From VMFP01 sp964630025 (lineage in GTDB: Bacteria; Patescibacteriota; Andersenbacteria; UBA10190; CAIZMI01): a DNA stretch of 25,876 nt. The DNA lies in the NCBI GenBank assembly GCA_964630025.1, contig CAZVRG010000015.1:1-25876 (forward strand), written 5' to 3'. The translations under genes and the position numbers were made by a program. Of this stretch, positions 14,813 through 24,417 are shown one piece after another. The stretch's first letter is position 1; every line of letters begins with the position of its first letter. A model generated the notes under the pieces. That model saw only the letters and a list, made by a program, of their open reading frames with translations, ran no database searches and had not been told where the DNA came from.

Positions 14813-17001
14813 GGCGCATGCGGTTGTTCAAGTACCGCTTCCGTGACGCGTACCGTTCCGGCCGGCGGTCCCGACTGGAGAACCGCCACAGCGAAACGGG
14901 CCGACTGCATGTCACGCCGGAGACTCCCGCGCGGTTGAAGACGTTTGCCCTGACTCTCGTACACGTCCCATATCTGCGGTGCGGGAGTATCGATAGCGAG
15001 GGTGATCGTGGCGTCAGCAGGAACATCACTCGGACGGAGATGTGTAAGCCAACCAATATATCCTTCCTTCGTCAGGAACGTGGATTCTCCGGGGAGATCA
15101 CGAAATGTGCTGGGGACAGGTGCTCCGTTTGGAAGCGCAAGAAGTCCTACGCGCAACGGCTCGCTTCCCTTTTTCCAGACATCGGACAATTGGCTGAGAT
15201 CAAACGTTACCCGCATCGTGCGACCGCGAAGCGCGCTTTCTGAAAATGTTCCCGGGAGCGCTTGGACGATTTCTCCTCGCGCAGAGATTGTCATAGGCGC
15301 GTCCACGATACGGGAAATGACATCTGCTCCAGAAGTGCGGGCATACCGATAGATATCGATAACGGGCAGACTCATATTCCGCGGCAGCCGACCGCCGAGC
15401 ACCTGCGGCTCGGTACCAAACGTCCGCACACGATCATACGATCGCAAAAATTGCTCAAACGGCCCGCGCACGCCCTCGAGTTCATAGCGAAAGGTGTGGT
15501 CGTAATTCCATGGCTCTCGCTGGACAACGACAAGTTCCGGATTCGTGAGACGCATCACGTGCCGACTGTTTCCCTCTCCGAAAATGATGGGCATGGACGT
15601 TACGCGCGTTCGATCAATCACTAATGACCATCGGCCTGTCAGCGTCGGCTGCGCAACAAGAACACCGGGGGGCGCTTCAGCTGCAAGCCAAGCAATCGCC
15701 GCCTCGCGAGGGTCTTCTCCGCCGACTGCAGGGAATGTCACGCTCGTGATCGCAGCTGTTCCAAACAACAGAAGGGCGCCAAGTGCGGCTCCGGCGGTGC
15801 GTAGCGCGGGACTGGCAGCGAGCCAAGGCAGCAGCGTTCCCGCCGCTGCCGTTGCAAGAAGGACGGCAACGAACGGCGCTGCCGGCAAAACGTAGCGATC
15901 GTCAAACGGTGCGATGAAGGTCATCGAGTGGTAAAAGAGTCCAGCAAAGGCTATGACAAGCAACAGACGCACGTCGCCGCGACGCCAGCGGATGAGCGCG
16001 CAGACCGCGGCGACCGCCGCGGCAGGGAGAATCGCGGCACGCAGAAAACGGCCGAAGATCATATCGAGGAAGGGCCGATCGAGGCCTTGGTACGAACGCC
16101 AGACCTCTGCATAGACGGCGGGACGCACGTCCGTCCGGAGCGAAAAGAAACCGGCGTTTGGCCCCCAGAGCTCTTCCTGGGATTCCTCAACAAACCGGGG
16201 GAAATTAATAAACGGGTACGGATACCAGAGGAGAAACATGAGAACGGCTGCGAACGTCGCGATCCACACCTGCCTCCCGACGACGAAGGAAAGGCGTCGT
16301 TCTCGCAAGGCGCGAAGGAGATGCGCGAAGAGAAAGAACGGCACCGCGACAAGCATGCTCACTTTCGCCGATGTGCCGAAGCCCAGAAGAAGCCCCGCAA
16401 AAAGATACGCGCGCAGATCGCCGCGTTCCACCATGCGAAACCCGATAAGCAACGCAAGCGCATAGAATGTCGCGATGAGAACATCGCCCTTGAGCACGTG
16501 CGCGTAGTACCAATGCCCGGGCATGACTGCCAGGAATGCGAGTGCCCAGAGCCCCGTACCTGTTCCGCCGACCGCCCGCCCGACCGCATACGTCGCAAGA
16601 AGGCCAATAATCGTCACGAGGGCATTCATGCTGCGTAACGTGGCGATCTCAAAGACACGCGTGTTGGGATCGTCGAGACCGAGCGCGCGACCGGCCGCGA
16701 GCAACGGGCGGCTCACGACGCGGTAGAAGAACACGGGACGCGTGAGCTCGTAGTATCCGAAAGATGTACGGAATGTCTTCCAGTCCATTTCCACGAGCGC
16801 GAGTTGATGCCCCTCGTCGTGATAGTACGATGATTGGTTTTCCCGATGCGGAACTCCCCAATCCAGTCCGCTCAAGCGAAGGAACACCCCGGTCGCGAAC
16901 ACAATCACAAACACCGCCCGACCCAGCGGTGACGATGGCATGAATCGCATCACAACCGCTCGAATCCACGATGCACTCTTCCGTATGCGAACACGCGTCA
17001 T
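14809..17001 (-). CDS. GT-C membrane glycosyltransferase (PMT/ArnT-like), long C-terminal domain
   Basis: Read from ATG 17001 the protein has 730 residues; a GTG at 17022 in the same frame is an alternative. A first membrane helix (about 28-42) is followed by DWGVPHRENQSSYYHDEGHQ with D62-E63, the catalytic acidic pair position of GT-C enzymes, and about ten more spans to residue 430. The remaining 300 residues form a soluble domain, long for the family, with beta-rich repeats such as MRVTFDLSQLSDVW. Enzymes of this type transfer sugars from polyprenyl phosphate to proteins or lipids outside the membrane. A -10-like TATCAT on the minus strand (17008-17013) ends six bases before the ATG. Confidence 0.85.
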   Translation of the reverse strand: MTRVRIRKSASWIRAVVMRFMPSSPLGRAVFVIVFATGVFLRLSGLDWGVPHRENQSSYYHDEGHQLALVEMDWKTFRTSFGYYELTRPVFFYRVVSRPLLAAGRALGLDDPNTRVFEIATLRSMNALVTIIGLLATYAVGRAVGGTGTGLWALAFLAVMPGHWYYAHVLKGDVLIATFYALALLIGFRMVERGDLRAYLFAGLLLGFGTSAKVSMLVAVPFFLFAHLLRALRERRLSFVVGRQVWIATFAAVLMFLLWYPYPFINFPRFVEESQEELWGPNAGFFSLRTDVRPAVYAEVWRSYQGLDRPFLDMIFGRFLRAAILPAAAVAAVCALIRWRRGDVRLLLVIAFAGLFYHSMTFIAPFDDRYVLPAAPFVAVLLATAAAGTLLPWLAASPALRTAGAALGALLLFGTAAITSVTFPAVGGEDPREAAIAWLAAEAPPGVLVAQPTLTGRWSLVIDRTRVTSMPIIFGEGNSRHVMRLTNPELVVVQREPWNYDHTFRYELEGVRGPFEQFLRSYDRVRTFGTEPQVLGGRLPRNMSLPVIDIYRYARTSGADVISRIVDAPMTISARGEIVQALPGTFSESALRGRTMRVTFDLSQLSDVWKKGSEPLRVGLLALPNGAPVPSTFRDLPGESTFLTKEGYIGWLTHLRPSDVPADATITLAIDTPAPQIWDVYESQGKRLQPRGSLRRDMQSARFAVAVLQSGPPAGTVRVTEAVLEQPHAP

Positions 17002-17124
17002 CGCCCCATGATACACTGGCACTACTGAAATAGAAGCGCCGGCCGTCGAGCCATCGGCTGGCAGGAGCGTTGCAGAGCGGATGCTGACCGCGCTGGTGAT
17101 TCTTGCGCGGAGTCCAAGCGCACC

Positions 17125-17991
17125 CTACTCGTTACCGGGCGCGCGCCCGGCATACGGTTTCATCGCGACAATTCCATATTCGTATCCGGGTCCAAGCGGC
17201 AGTACGCCGTCCAGAAGAGAAATACCACGCAGGAATGGTGCTGCGACGCGCAGGAGTGGAAATGCCCATGCATGCCTGCGCACGTCCGCGGATGACGCGG
17301 GAGACAACGCGAGATTATATCCGGTTGTCTGCTGGCGACGGGCATTGTTGAGGAAGTACGCGCCGTTATACGCGAGCTCGACTGCCTCGGTAAAAAATTT
17401 AGAGAACGGCTCAAGGACCGTGGCGTGCAGTCCCACATCACGGAGCAATGGCTGTAACGCTTGTTTGGAAAACCCTTCGACCACGTGGCCATGCGACTCC
17501 TTGGTAATACCGAACGCGCGCTCTCCAAGAGAACGCCAGAGATAGTTCCCTTCACCCGCCGCAGGCGTGGTGGCAAGAAAGAACCCGCCCGGCTCGAGCA
17601 CGCGCGCAATCTCCGTGAGCAACGCCGTTGGATCCGGCACATGTTCAAGAACATCAAAAGCGGTCACAAGCGCGAACGATGCGGCCGGAAACCCTGCGGC
17701 ATGCAGAAGTTCCGTGCGCACCGATCCGCGAAGAATCTTTGCGGCTTCTGCTGCCGCTTCGCGTTCCGGTTCCAGAAATGTCCATGCGCCGCCTGCTTTT
17801 TCAAGAAGGATGCTCAACGTCCCCACACCGCACCCGATATCCAGACACTGTCCACGGGGAAGTCCGTGGTCGCGCAGCGCACGCGTAACCCATGACCATT
17901 TTTCTCGCTTCCGCACACTGACACGGAATACCTGCAGTTGCCACGGAACCGGTTTGGCGCTGGGGCGTGGGGAATGAGGCATAGAGTACAC
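17125..17991 (-). CDS. Class I SAM-dependent methyltransferase
   Basis: The 288-residue product has motif I CLDIGCGVGTLSILLEKAG (about residue 49), the strand-2 acid in FLEPEREAA, motif IV FALVTAFDVLEHVPDP and VLEPGGFFLATTP, a complete Methyltransf_11/23-type core. The C-terminal third, with GNYLWRSLGERAFG and a FTEAVELAYNGAYFL segment, resembles lipid- or glycan-modifying methyltransferases. The start could also be the Met three codons later (17982). It follows the GT4 gene by five bases, so they share an mRNA; 102 bases separate it from the next gene, where I see no further gene. Confidence 0.87.
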   Translation of the reverse strand: MYSMPHSPRPSAKPVPWQLQVFRVSVRKREKWSWVTRALRDHGLPRGQCLDIGCGVGTLSILLEKAGGAWTFLEPEREAAAEAAKILRGSVRTELLHAAGFPAASFALVTAFDVLEHVPDPTALLTEIARVLEPGGFFLATTPAAGEGNYLWRSLGERAFGITKESHGHVVEGFSKQALQPLLRDVGLHATVLEPFSKFFTEAVELAYNGAYFLNNARRQQTTGYNLALSPASSADVRRHAWAFPLLRVAAPFLRGISLLDGVLPLGPGYEYGIVAMKPYAGRAPGNE

Positions 17992-17996
17992 GCGAT

Positions 17997-19253
17997 TTAC
18001 GACTTCGGCGTAGAACTGGTGGCCGAACGAACTTCTGGAACCGATCGTGCATGAGCACCTCGAATCGCAAGTGTGCGCGCTGCTTCGTACGCGTCTATGA
18101 GACGCCCCGCAACGGTATCCCAGGAGTATTCTCGTACTGCCCGCTCACGCACCCGTTCTGCAATCTCTCTCCGTTTTTCGTCATCGCGGAGAAGTTCTGT
18201 GATCGCCTCACCCATCCCGCGCGTGTCTTCCATCGGGCGCACATACACGCCGAGGTCGCCAAGAATATCCCGATTCACCACCGTATCAAACGCGACAGTT
18301 GGAAGCCCGCACGCCATGTACGTGTAGATTTTCCCGTTTGCTTCCGTTTGCGAACGCTTGGGCGCAACGGCAATGTCACCGAGCGTCAGATACCGCGGCG
18401 CATCCTCGTATGCGATTTTCCCTGTAACGCGTACCGCGTGGGCGACGCCCAGTTCCTCGGCTCGTGTACGGTAATGATCTTCGCGCGGATAGCCCATCAG
18501 AAGCAAAAAGGCCTCGGGGACTTTCCGGAGAATTTCCGGAAATGCATCGAGAAGCGCGTCGACGCCTTTATAGGCATCAAGACCGCCGAGATACACGATC
18601 ACTTTCCGATCTTTTGGAATACCCAGGCGAGACACCAGATAGGGGTCTCGCTCTCCGGGACGAAACACATTCGTGTTGACCCCGTCATAGGCCATAAAAA
18701 GACGTTCGCGAGGAACGCGGAATTTTTCGAGAAGCTCTTGCCGCATTTCCGTAGACTGTGCCACCAGCACATCGGGAAGATGGTCAATCCACCGCTCAAG
18801 TGCGTACCACGCGTTGCGAAGGAACTCCGGCTGCGCGAGCGGAAACCGGTGTGCAAGCAATTCCCCCGTCAAACTTCCCTGCACGTCAAACAGAAGCGGG
18901 ATGCCGAGCTGCTGGCGTAGCACGCTTCCCAGCACACATCCTTCATGCAGATGCGCGTGGATGATGTGCGGCCGAAACTGCCGCGCGGCACGAAGCGCAG
19001 TCCGAAGAAGAAGCGGATCCACATAAAACTTGTGCCATGAAGGACCCGGTCCGAGTTTTCGGTACCACGGCACGCGCACGGTGCGCCGAATGTTTAAACC
19101 CGGAAGATCGCGCCCCAAGTGATAGGTAACAATCAATGGCTCAAGCCCGCGCCGTTGCAGCGCATACGTCTGCTCCGCGATATGCATATGACAGCCCCGA
19201 TCTGCGAAGAACGGCGTGGGCGCGAGCACGAGAACGCGCTTCAGAGGTTCCAT
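17997..19253 (-). CDS. GT4-family glycosyltransferase (GT-B fold)
   Basis: The ATG at 19253 gives 418 residues beginning MEPLKRVLVLAPTPFFADRG, a normal GT4 start; the frame is open further upstream but that sequence is not family-like and would overlap the divergent gene's leader. The N-terminal Rossmann domain includes PHIIHAHLHEG, and the C-terminal donor-binding domain has KVIVYLGGLDAYKGVDALLD, then TEANGKIYTYMACGLPTVAF carrying the conserved acidic and glycine-rich motif of retaining GT4 enzymes. It should use a nucleotide sugar in the cytoplasm to extend a lipid-linked glycan. It is the first gene of the minus run, divergent from the GT-C gene at 19340 across 86 bases; no convincing promoter is visible there. 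Confidence 0.92.
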   Translation of the reverse strand: MEPLKRVLVLAPTPFFADRGCHMHIAEQTYALQRRGLEPLIVTYHLGRDLPGLNIRRTVRVPWYRKLGPGPSWHKFYVDPLLLRTALRAARQFRPHIIHAHLHEGCVLGSVLRQQLGIPLLFDVQGSLTGELLAHRFPLAQPEFLRNAWYALERWIDHLPDVLVAQSTEMRQELLEKFRVPRERLFMAYDGVNTNVFRPGERDPYLVSRLGIPKDRKVIVYLGGLDAYKGVDALLDAFPEILRKVPEAFLLLMGYPREDHYRTRAEELGVAHAVRVTGKIAYEDAPRYLTLGDIAVAPKRSQTEANGKIYTYMACGLPTVAFDTVVNRDILGDLGVYVRPMEDTRGMGEAITELLRDDEKRREIAERVRERAVREYSWDTVAGRLIDAYEAARTLAIRGAHARSVPEVRSATSSTPKS

Positions 19254-19339
19254 TGCTTTAGGGACAATACCAACGAAGGAAGTCGCCCGCAAACCGCTCT
19301 GGACAGCCGTACCCCTTACGGACAGAGTGAGAGACAAAC

Positions 19340-20932
19340 ATGCTTGCAGCTTCCGCCCGGGAGGTCGTTGCGTCGCTCCGCGCGCGTCCATTCATTCTTG
19401 CAGCGTGCGGCATCGCAGCACTTGTACTGTTGCCGCGACTCGTTGATCTTGGCAGCGTATTAACCGTTGATGAGCCGCTCTGGCAGGCCCGCGCGCACCA
19501 ATTTGTTGAAGCAATTGCGACCGGCCAAATCCGGAAAACGGCTATTACCGGCCAGCCGGGCATTACCGCGATGTGGATCGCCGGCCTTGCGGTGCCGTGG
19601 AACAGTCTTGCGATATCACAAGCAGCTATCGCCACGGCCGTGACGATCGTGTCGCTGGCAAACATTGTGCTTCTTCGCCGGCTTGCCGGCACTGCCGTTG
19701 CGGTTGCTGCTGGCGTACTGATGGCGCTCGACCCATTTTTTATTGCGCATAGCCGTGTCGTACACACCGATGCCTTACTGGCATCGTTCATGCTTCTCAC
19801 GCTGTTGTGCTTACTCTGCGCCTGGCACACGCGAGAACGACGCTACGTTGCCTACGCCGGCATTGCTGCAGCGCTCACCGGACTCACGAAGTTGTTCGGA
19901 CTGTTTGTTCTACTTCCCGCAGCACTGACAATACTGTTTGCACCGCGCGCACACGCAGCATCTTCGTCCGTGCTGTGGAAGGGTACCCTTCGGCGCTTTG
20001 GAGTATTCGCGCTCCCGTTCATCATCACCTTCCTGCTCTTGTGGCCCGTGCTTCTTGTGTCCCCGCGAACGCCACTCGCGTTTATCACCCAGCGCGTCAC
20101 TCTGCACGCGCAAGAAGCAGCGGTGGGAAGCGGCGGCGGCGATACCTGGTACTACCCGCGAGAATTCGCCAGGCGACTAAGCCCGGTGACGACGATTCTC
20201 CTCCCGATCGCCGTCGTTGGCGCGATCGTGGGAAACGCCAAGCGTTCCCGTGCATTCCCCGCGCGTCACGCCATCCTTGCGCTCTTGGGAGTTTCCGTCC
20301 TTTTCGGCGCTGCATTAAGCATGTCTGAACAAAAGAGCGACCGCTATATGCTCATTGCGCATCTTGCGACCGATATTGCCTCGGGAGCTGCGCTTGTGTG
20401 GATCGCACACCTTCTTGCAGGGAACAATGCGCGGCAACGCGTGCTCCTCACTGCTGTGTTGGTGGGAAGCGCGGGAGGATTGATGGCACGGGATCTTCTA
20501 CAATTGCATCCCTACACGATGGGACATTGGAATCGCCTCCTGCCCATTCCTGCGAACGCAAAACTTGGATGGGGGGAAGGTCTGGATCAGGCCGCTGCGT
20601 ATCTCCGCAGTCTTAACCGTCCGGCATCGGAACTTACGACGGCAAGTTACTATCCCGGCGTGCTGGCGCATTTCCTGCCTGGCGTGCGCGTGGAACGGTT
20701 CACACAGTATGAAAGTGCCGATTACCGATTTGTCGTACTCTATCGCAGCATGTACGGGCGTGATCGGGGATCGTATGAAACCGCAGCCCTTCAGCAATTT
20801 CTCGGAGCTGACCCACAGGAAGGAATGATTCGCGAAGTGGATGGCGCGCGATTCCGTCTCGAAAAAATCGTCTGGGTAGATCGTTTGCCGTTTGTGTGGG
20901 TGTTCCAACGGCTTCCTAAAACACCAACATGA
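19340..20932 (+). CDS. GT-C membrane glycosyltransferase (PMT/ArnT-like)
   Basis: The 530-residue protein has about ten membrane spans. The first loop carries LTVDEPLWQARA with D44-E45, the GT-C catalytic acid position, followed by GQPGITAMW, and a second motif IAHSRVVHTDALLASF after span four, as in PMT_2/GT39 proteins. The C-terminal segment has DYRFVVLYRSMYGRDRGSYE, shared with the minus-strand gene at 22869, so the two are paralogs. It probably attaches a sugar from a polyprenyl-phosphate donor to a glycan, lipid or protein outside the membrane. The next gene, asnB-like, starts 52 bases downstream. Confidence 0.88.
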   Translation: MLAASAREVVASLRARPFILAACGIAALVLLPRLVDLGSVLTVDEPLWQARAHQFVEAIATGQIRKTAITGQPGITAMWIAGLAVPWNSLAISQAAIATAVTIVSLANIVLLRRLAGTAVAVAAGVLMALDPFFIAHSRVVHTDALLASFMLLTLLCLLCAWHTRERRYVAYAGIAAALTGLTKLFGLFVLLPAALTILFAPRAHAASSSVLWKGTLRRFGVFALPFIITFLLLWPVLLVSPRTPLAFITQRVTLHAQEAAVGSGGGDTWYYPREFARRLSPVTTILLPIAVVGAIVGNAKRSRAFPARHAILALLGVSVLFGAALSMSEQKSDRYMLIAHLATDIASGAALVWIAHLLAGNNARQRVLLTAVLVGSAGGLMARDLLQLHPYTMGHWNRLLPIPANAKLGWGEGLDQAAAYLRSLNRPASELTTASYYPGVLAHFLPGVRVERFTQYESADYRFVVLYRSMYGRDRGSYETAALQQFLGADPQEGMIREVDGARFRLEKIVWVDRLPFVWVFQRLPKTPT

Positions 20933-20970
20933 ATTTCCCCGCGCATCTCTTTGATTTCCGACAGCCGGTC

Positions 20971-20976
20971 TAAGAT
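20971..20976 (+). promoter_or_regulatory. Possible -10 box of a leaderless asnB-like transcript
   Basis: TAAGAT ends eight bases before the ATG at 20985, a distance that would place the transcription start at or next to the start codon. No Shine-Dalgarno precedes the ATG and no good -35 is visible, so the call is weak. Confidence 0.25.
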
Positions 20977-20984
20977 CCGTTCGC

Positions 20985-22862
20985 ATGTGTGGTATTACAG
21001 GTGTCCTGCACCGAACATCCGGTTCTGCGGACCGCGATGTGGTGCGCCGCATGCGAGACGTTATCGCCTATCGCGGCCCGGATTCCGCGGGCGAATATGT
21101 CAACGGGCCTGTCGGCCTCGGCATTCGCCGCTTGGCGATTATCGACCTGTCCAGCGGTACACAACCCATCACATCGTCGGATGGTCGGCACACAATCGTC
21201 TTCAACGGGGAAATTTATAATTATCGCCAACTGCGAAAACCCCTCGAGAGTCTTTTCCCGTTTCGGACGCAGTCCGATACGGAAGTCCTTCTCTATCATT
21301 TGATCGCACACGGCGCTGCCGGCGTGAACGATCTGAACGGCATGTTCGCCTTCGCGCTGTGGGACGCGCAGAAAGAAGAATTATTCCTCGCGCGCGACCG
21401 TTTCGGAAAGAAGCCGTTGTATTACGCCGAACTCCCCGACGCATTTCTCTTCGGATCAGAACCCAAAAGTCTGCTCACATACCCGCAATTCCCGCGGACG
21501 CTGGATGACGATGCGCTGACGAAATACTTTCTCTACGAATATGTACCTGCTCCGCAGACGCCCTACACGGCCATAAAAAAACTCCCGCCGGGATGCTCGC
21601 TACGTGTCACAAAAGCGCGTGCGGAATTGCGCCAGTGGTGGACACTATATCCATCCGATACGCGGTATGCGCCACAGCCCGGATCAAAAACACTCGCAGC
21701 TCAATTCGACGCGCATCTGCATGCAGCGGTACAAGATCGTATGGTGGCGGATGTTCCCGTGGGTGTCCTTTTGTCCGGCGGTATTGATTCCACCACCATC
21801 GCTTGGTACATGCGACAGCACACAAAACAGCTGCATTCGTTCTCCGTCAGTTTTGACGAAGGAACATTCGACGAATCTTCGTATGCCACCATGGCGGCCG
21901 ACGCACTCGGCACCACGCACCACGCAATTCCCTTCTCCGTAGAGAATTTCCACACAACGCTGAAGCGCTTTCAAAAAGACGCGGATGAACCTCTTGGAGA
22001 CGCATCATTTTTCCCAACGCTGCTCGTCAGCCAAGAGGCAAAAAAGAACGTCACCGTGGTCTTAGATGGCGACGGAGCCGACGAACTTCTTCTCGGCTAT
22101 GACACATTTCCGGCATACCAAGCCTCGCTCGTGTATGAACACGTCCCGCCCGTTCTTCGCGGTGCCGTAGAAACGATCGTGCGGTCTCTTCCGACGCGAT
22201 ACACGAATTTCAGCCTTGATTTCAAACTGAAGTCATTTCTGCGTGGGATGCCATTTCCGGGTGCCGTCCGAAATCAAGTCTGGCTTGGTTCGTTTCACGA
22301 CAAAGAACTATCCACGCTTCTCACGCCGCGTTTCCGCGAACATCTCACAACGCTCTACCAGCCGGTGACACATCTTGAGCGAGAGTTTCAGCATCTGTCG
22401 CCGCTCGAGCAGTTGTCTGCCGTCTATGTGTACACCTACCTCTCCGACGATATCCTGCACAAAATTGACCGCGCAACGATGTTCGCGAGCCTCGAGGCTC
22501 GCACGCCCTATCTGGATCCGCGGCTCGTTTCCTTTATTTTGCAACTCCCCCTCCGCGAGCGCTACCGCGCTTGGAAAGGGAAACGCATCTTAAAAGATGT
22601 GATGAAAGGCCGCATTCCCGATGCAATTCTGCAACGGCCGAAAAAAGGTTTCGGTATTCCCATCGGCCAGTGGCTTCGCGGGCCGCTCAAACCTCTTCTT
22701 CAAGAAACCCTCGCTTCAGAAAAAATCGCAGCGTCCGGCATTCTTGATCCGGTGGAAGTGCGACGACTCGTGGATGAGCATCTCACTGGTCGCGCCGACC
22801 ACCGTAAAAAGCTCTGGACACTAATGGCCTTTCAATGGTGGATAGAGCGCTGGACGAAGTGA
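20985..22862 (+). CDS. asnB: Asparagine synthase (glutamine-hydrolysing), AsnB-type
   Basis: The 625-residue product begins MCGITGVLHR, with the N-terminal nucleophile Cys2 of the class II glutaminase domain, followed by RGPDS (30-34) and FNGEIYN (73-79). The synthetase domain has the ATP pyrophosphatase loop LSGGIDST (263-270) and later DGDGADELLLGYD. Glutamine is split by the first domain and ammonia passes to the activated carboxylate in the second. Within glycan clusters, AsnB homologs often amidate sugar acids or peptides rather than making free asparagine, so the true substrate is open. Its stop codon lies in an inverted repeat shared with the convergent gene. Confidence 0.93.
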   Translation: MCGITGVLHRTSGSADRDVVRRMRDVIAYRGPDSAGEYVNGPVGLGIRRLAIIDLSSGTQPITSSDGRHTIVFNGEIYNYRQLRKPLESLFPFRTQSDTEVLLYHLIAHGAAGVNDLNGMFAFALWDAQKEELFLARDRFGKKPLYYAELPDAFLFGSEPKSLLTYPQFPRTLDDDALTKYFLYEYVPAPQTPYTAIKKLPPGCSLRVTKARAELRQWWTLYPSDTRYAPQPGSKTLAAQFDAHLHAAVQDRMVADVPVGVLLSGGIDSTTIAWYMRQHTKQLHSFSVSFDEGTFDESSYATMAADALGTTHHAIPFSVENFHTTLKRFQKDADEPLGDASFFPTLLVSQEAKKNVTVVLDGDGADELLLGYDTFPAYQASLVYEHVPPVLRGAVETIVRSLPTRYTNFSLDFKLKSFLRGMPFPGAVRNQVWLGSFHDKELSTLLTPRFREHLTTLYQPVTHLEREFQHLSPLEQLSAVYVYTYLSDDILHKIDRATMFASLEARTPYLDPRLVSFILQLPLRERYRAWKGKRILKDVMKGRIPDAILQRPKKGFGIPIGQWLRGPLKPLLQETLASEKIAASGILDPVEVRRLVDEHLTGRADHRKKLWTLMAFQWWIERWTK

Positions 22863-22879
22863 CCGGATTCACTTTGTCC
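22852..22879. repeat. Hairpin spanning both stop codons of two convergent genes
   Basis: GGACGAAGTGA (22852-22862) and TCACTTTGTCC (22869-22879) pair with one G-U, around CCGGAT. The inner ends of the arms are exactly the TGA stop codons of the + strand and minus-strand genes. No T-run follows on either side, so it may protect 3' ends or terminate weakly in both directions. Confidence 0.65.
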
Positions 22880-24335
22880 GGTAAATCCACACGTACTCTT
22901 CACCGTTGATGCTGATGACTTTTTCTGGCTGTTTGTCCGAAAATTTCTGGAGAACGTTGGTCTCCCAGCGATCCGGTGCGCGCCCAACCATCGTGCGGTA
23001 CAGCACAACATAGTCGGCACCGACTTCCTCCGGTGTTTCTTTCGCGAGACGCTCTGCTGACGTGACATTCCCAACGAAACGATAGTCAAACGGGCCTTCA
23101 TAGTAGGACGCGACAAGAAGGTTTCCGCTCTTTGGTTTTGCGTTGAGATACTCCGCGGCAAGATCGAGGCCCTCGCCCCACCCCATCGGGCGATGCAGCG
23201 CAATCTTGCGGAAAAACGGATTACGGTATGCGAGTGCGTATGGGTGCAACTGCGCAAGCGTAATCACTTGCCATACGACGAGAGCCGCGATTCCCGCAAG
23301 TGTGGCACGCCGCAGGGACCACCGTTGCGCGAATGCGGTCAGAAGTGCTGCGAGAAGAAGCACCGCAAGAACGTCGAGGAAGAGAAAATCCGGAAGCAGA
23401 TACCGATCGCCTTTTTTCACCGAAACCTGCATGGCGACGAAGAATACCGCGGCAAACGCAGCCAGCATACCGACATCCGTACGTCGTTCAGAGGACGACC
23501 GGAACAGAAAGGGAATGCCAAGAAGCGCAAAAAGATGGAGCGGTGTCGTCCAGAGAAGCAGCGCTTCTGCATACCACCGTGGCCCAAGCGCGTGCACGGC
23601 ACCTTGGTAGTGCTCCGTGAGAAAGAACGTCCGCAGCTCCGCGAATACCATACTCGGATATAACAATACGGTTGGAAACACAACGACGAGCGTTACGACT
23701 GCGGCACCGATCCACCATGCGAGAGATCTCAAGAGTTGTTGTGCCGGCATCTTCCTCCCCAAACCAATGGCGACAATGACAAGTACGGCGAACGGCACGA
23801 TCACCGCGCCAGCAAGTTTCGACAGCACTGCGAGTGCGCCGAGAGCGCCGGAAAGCACCAACCAGTGCATGCGACCTTCCGCTCGCCAAACAAGCAGCGC
23901 GAGCACACTCGCAAGAAGAAACCCGGCGAGTAACGCATCCATTGCCAGCACGCGCGCATGGGCGATCGCGATAGGGTTGATTGCAAGAAGAAGACCAACG
24001 GCCACACCGATGCCCATTCCCCAGAGACGCGCGGCAAGCCATGTCCCCAACACGACGAGAATAGAAACACCAATGGCGTGCGGCAGTTTCCGCACCACCC
24101 ATGAGGATGACTCGATTGTGGGCCAAGACAGCCACATGGTTGTGATGCCGGGATGCGGCTGTTGGTACAGCTTGCGGAGATTCCCGGTCAGAACACCCTC
24201 GCGAAATCCAACGGTGTTTTCGTACCACCGCGGCTCATCCGGAGAAAGGAATACGCCGAGATCGGTCACGCGCGGAAGAAGCACCGCAAGCGCAACAAGG
24301 AGAAGACCGAGTGTGGCCCACGAACGCGCGACCAT
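22869..24335 (-). CDS. GT-C membrane glycosyltransferase, paralog of the gene at 19340
   Basis: The ATG at 24335 gives 488 residues; upstream residues in the frame are not family-like. The plan is the same as in the 19340 gene: FLSPDEPRWYEN with D33-E34, QPHPGITTMW, IAHARVLAMDALLAGF, and a C-terminal DYVVLYRTMVGRAPDRWE. About ten membrane spans are predicted. It converges on asnB with only six bases between the stop codons. A minus-strand TGCTATCGT, an extended -10-like string, ends seven bases before the ATG, suggesting a leaderless transcript. The sugar and acceptor are unknown. Confidence 0.87.
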   Translation of the reverse strand: MVARSWATLGLLLVALAVLLPRVTDLGVFLSPDEPRWYENTVGFREGVLTGNLRKLYQQPHPGITTMWLSWPTIESSSWVVRKLPHAIGVSILVVLGTWLAARLWGMGIGVAVGLLLAINPIAIAHARVLAMDALLAGFLLASVLALLVWRAEGRMHWLVLSGALGALAVLSKLAGAVIVPFAVLVIVAIGLGRKMPAQQLLRSLAWWIGAAVVTLVVVFPTVLLYPSMVFAELRTFFLTEHYQGAVHALGPRWYAEALLLWTTPLHLFALLGIPFLFRSSSERRTDVGMLAAFAAVFFVAMQVSVKKGDRYLLPDFLFLDVLAVLLLAALLTAFAQRWSLRRATLAGIAALVVWQVITLAQLHPYALAYRNPFFRKIALHRPMGWGEGLDLAAEYLNAKPKSGNLLVASYYEGPFDYRFVGNVTSAERLAKETPEEVGADYVVLYRTMVGRAPDRWETNVLQKFSDKQPEKVISINGEEYVWIYRTK

Positions 24336-24417
24336 GCATCTGACGATAGCAAACCGCAGGAAAACGGGCGACGTGTCTCCTCTCGACGAGAACCGCACCT
24401 TTGTGCAGAATCAGCCC

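Noticed and set aside
15928..16638. A 236-codon + strand frame inside the GT-C gene at 14809-17001
   Set aside because: Very rich in Arg, Glu and Lys, with no family motif, and antisense to a well-supported multi-pass membrane protein.
23617..24417. Long + strand N-terminal extension of the methyltransferase frame
   Set aside because: It is antisense to the well-supported GT-C gene at 22869-24335; the family-like protein starts at 24418.
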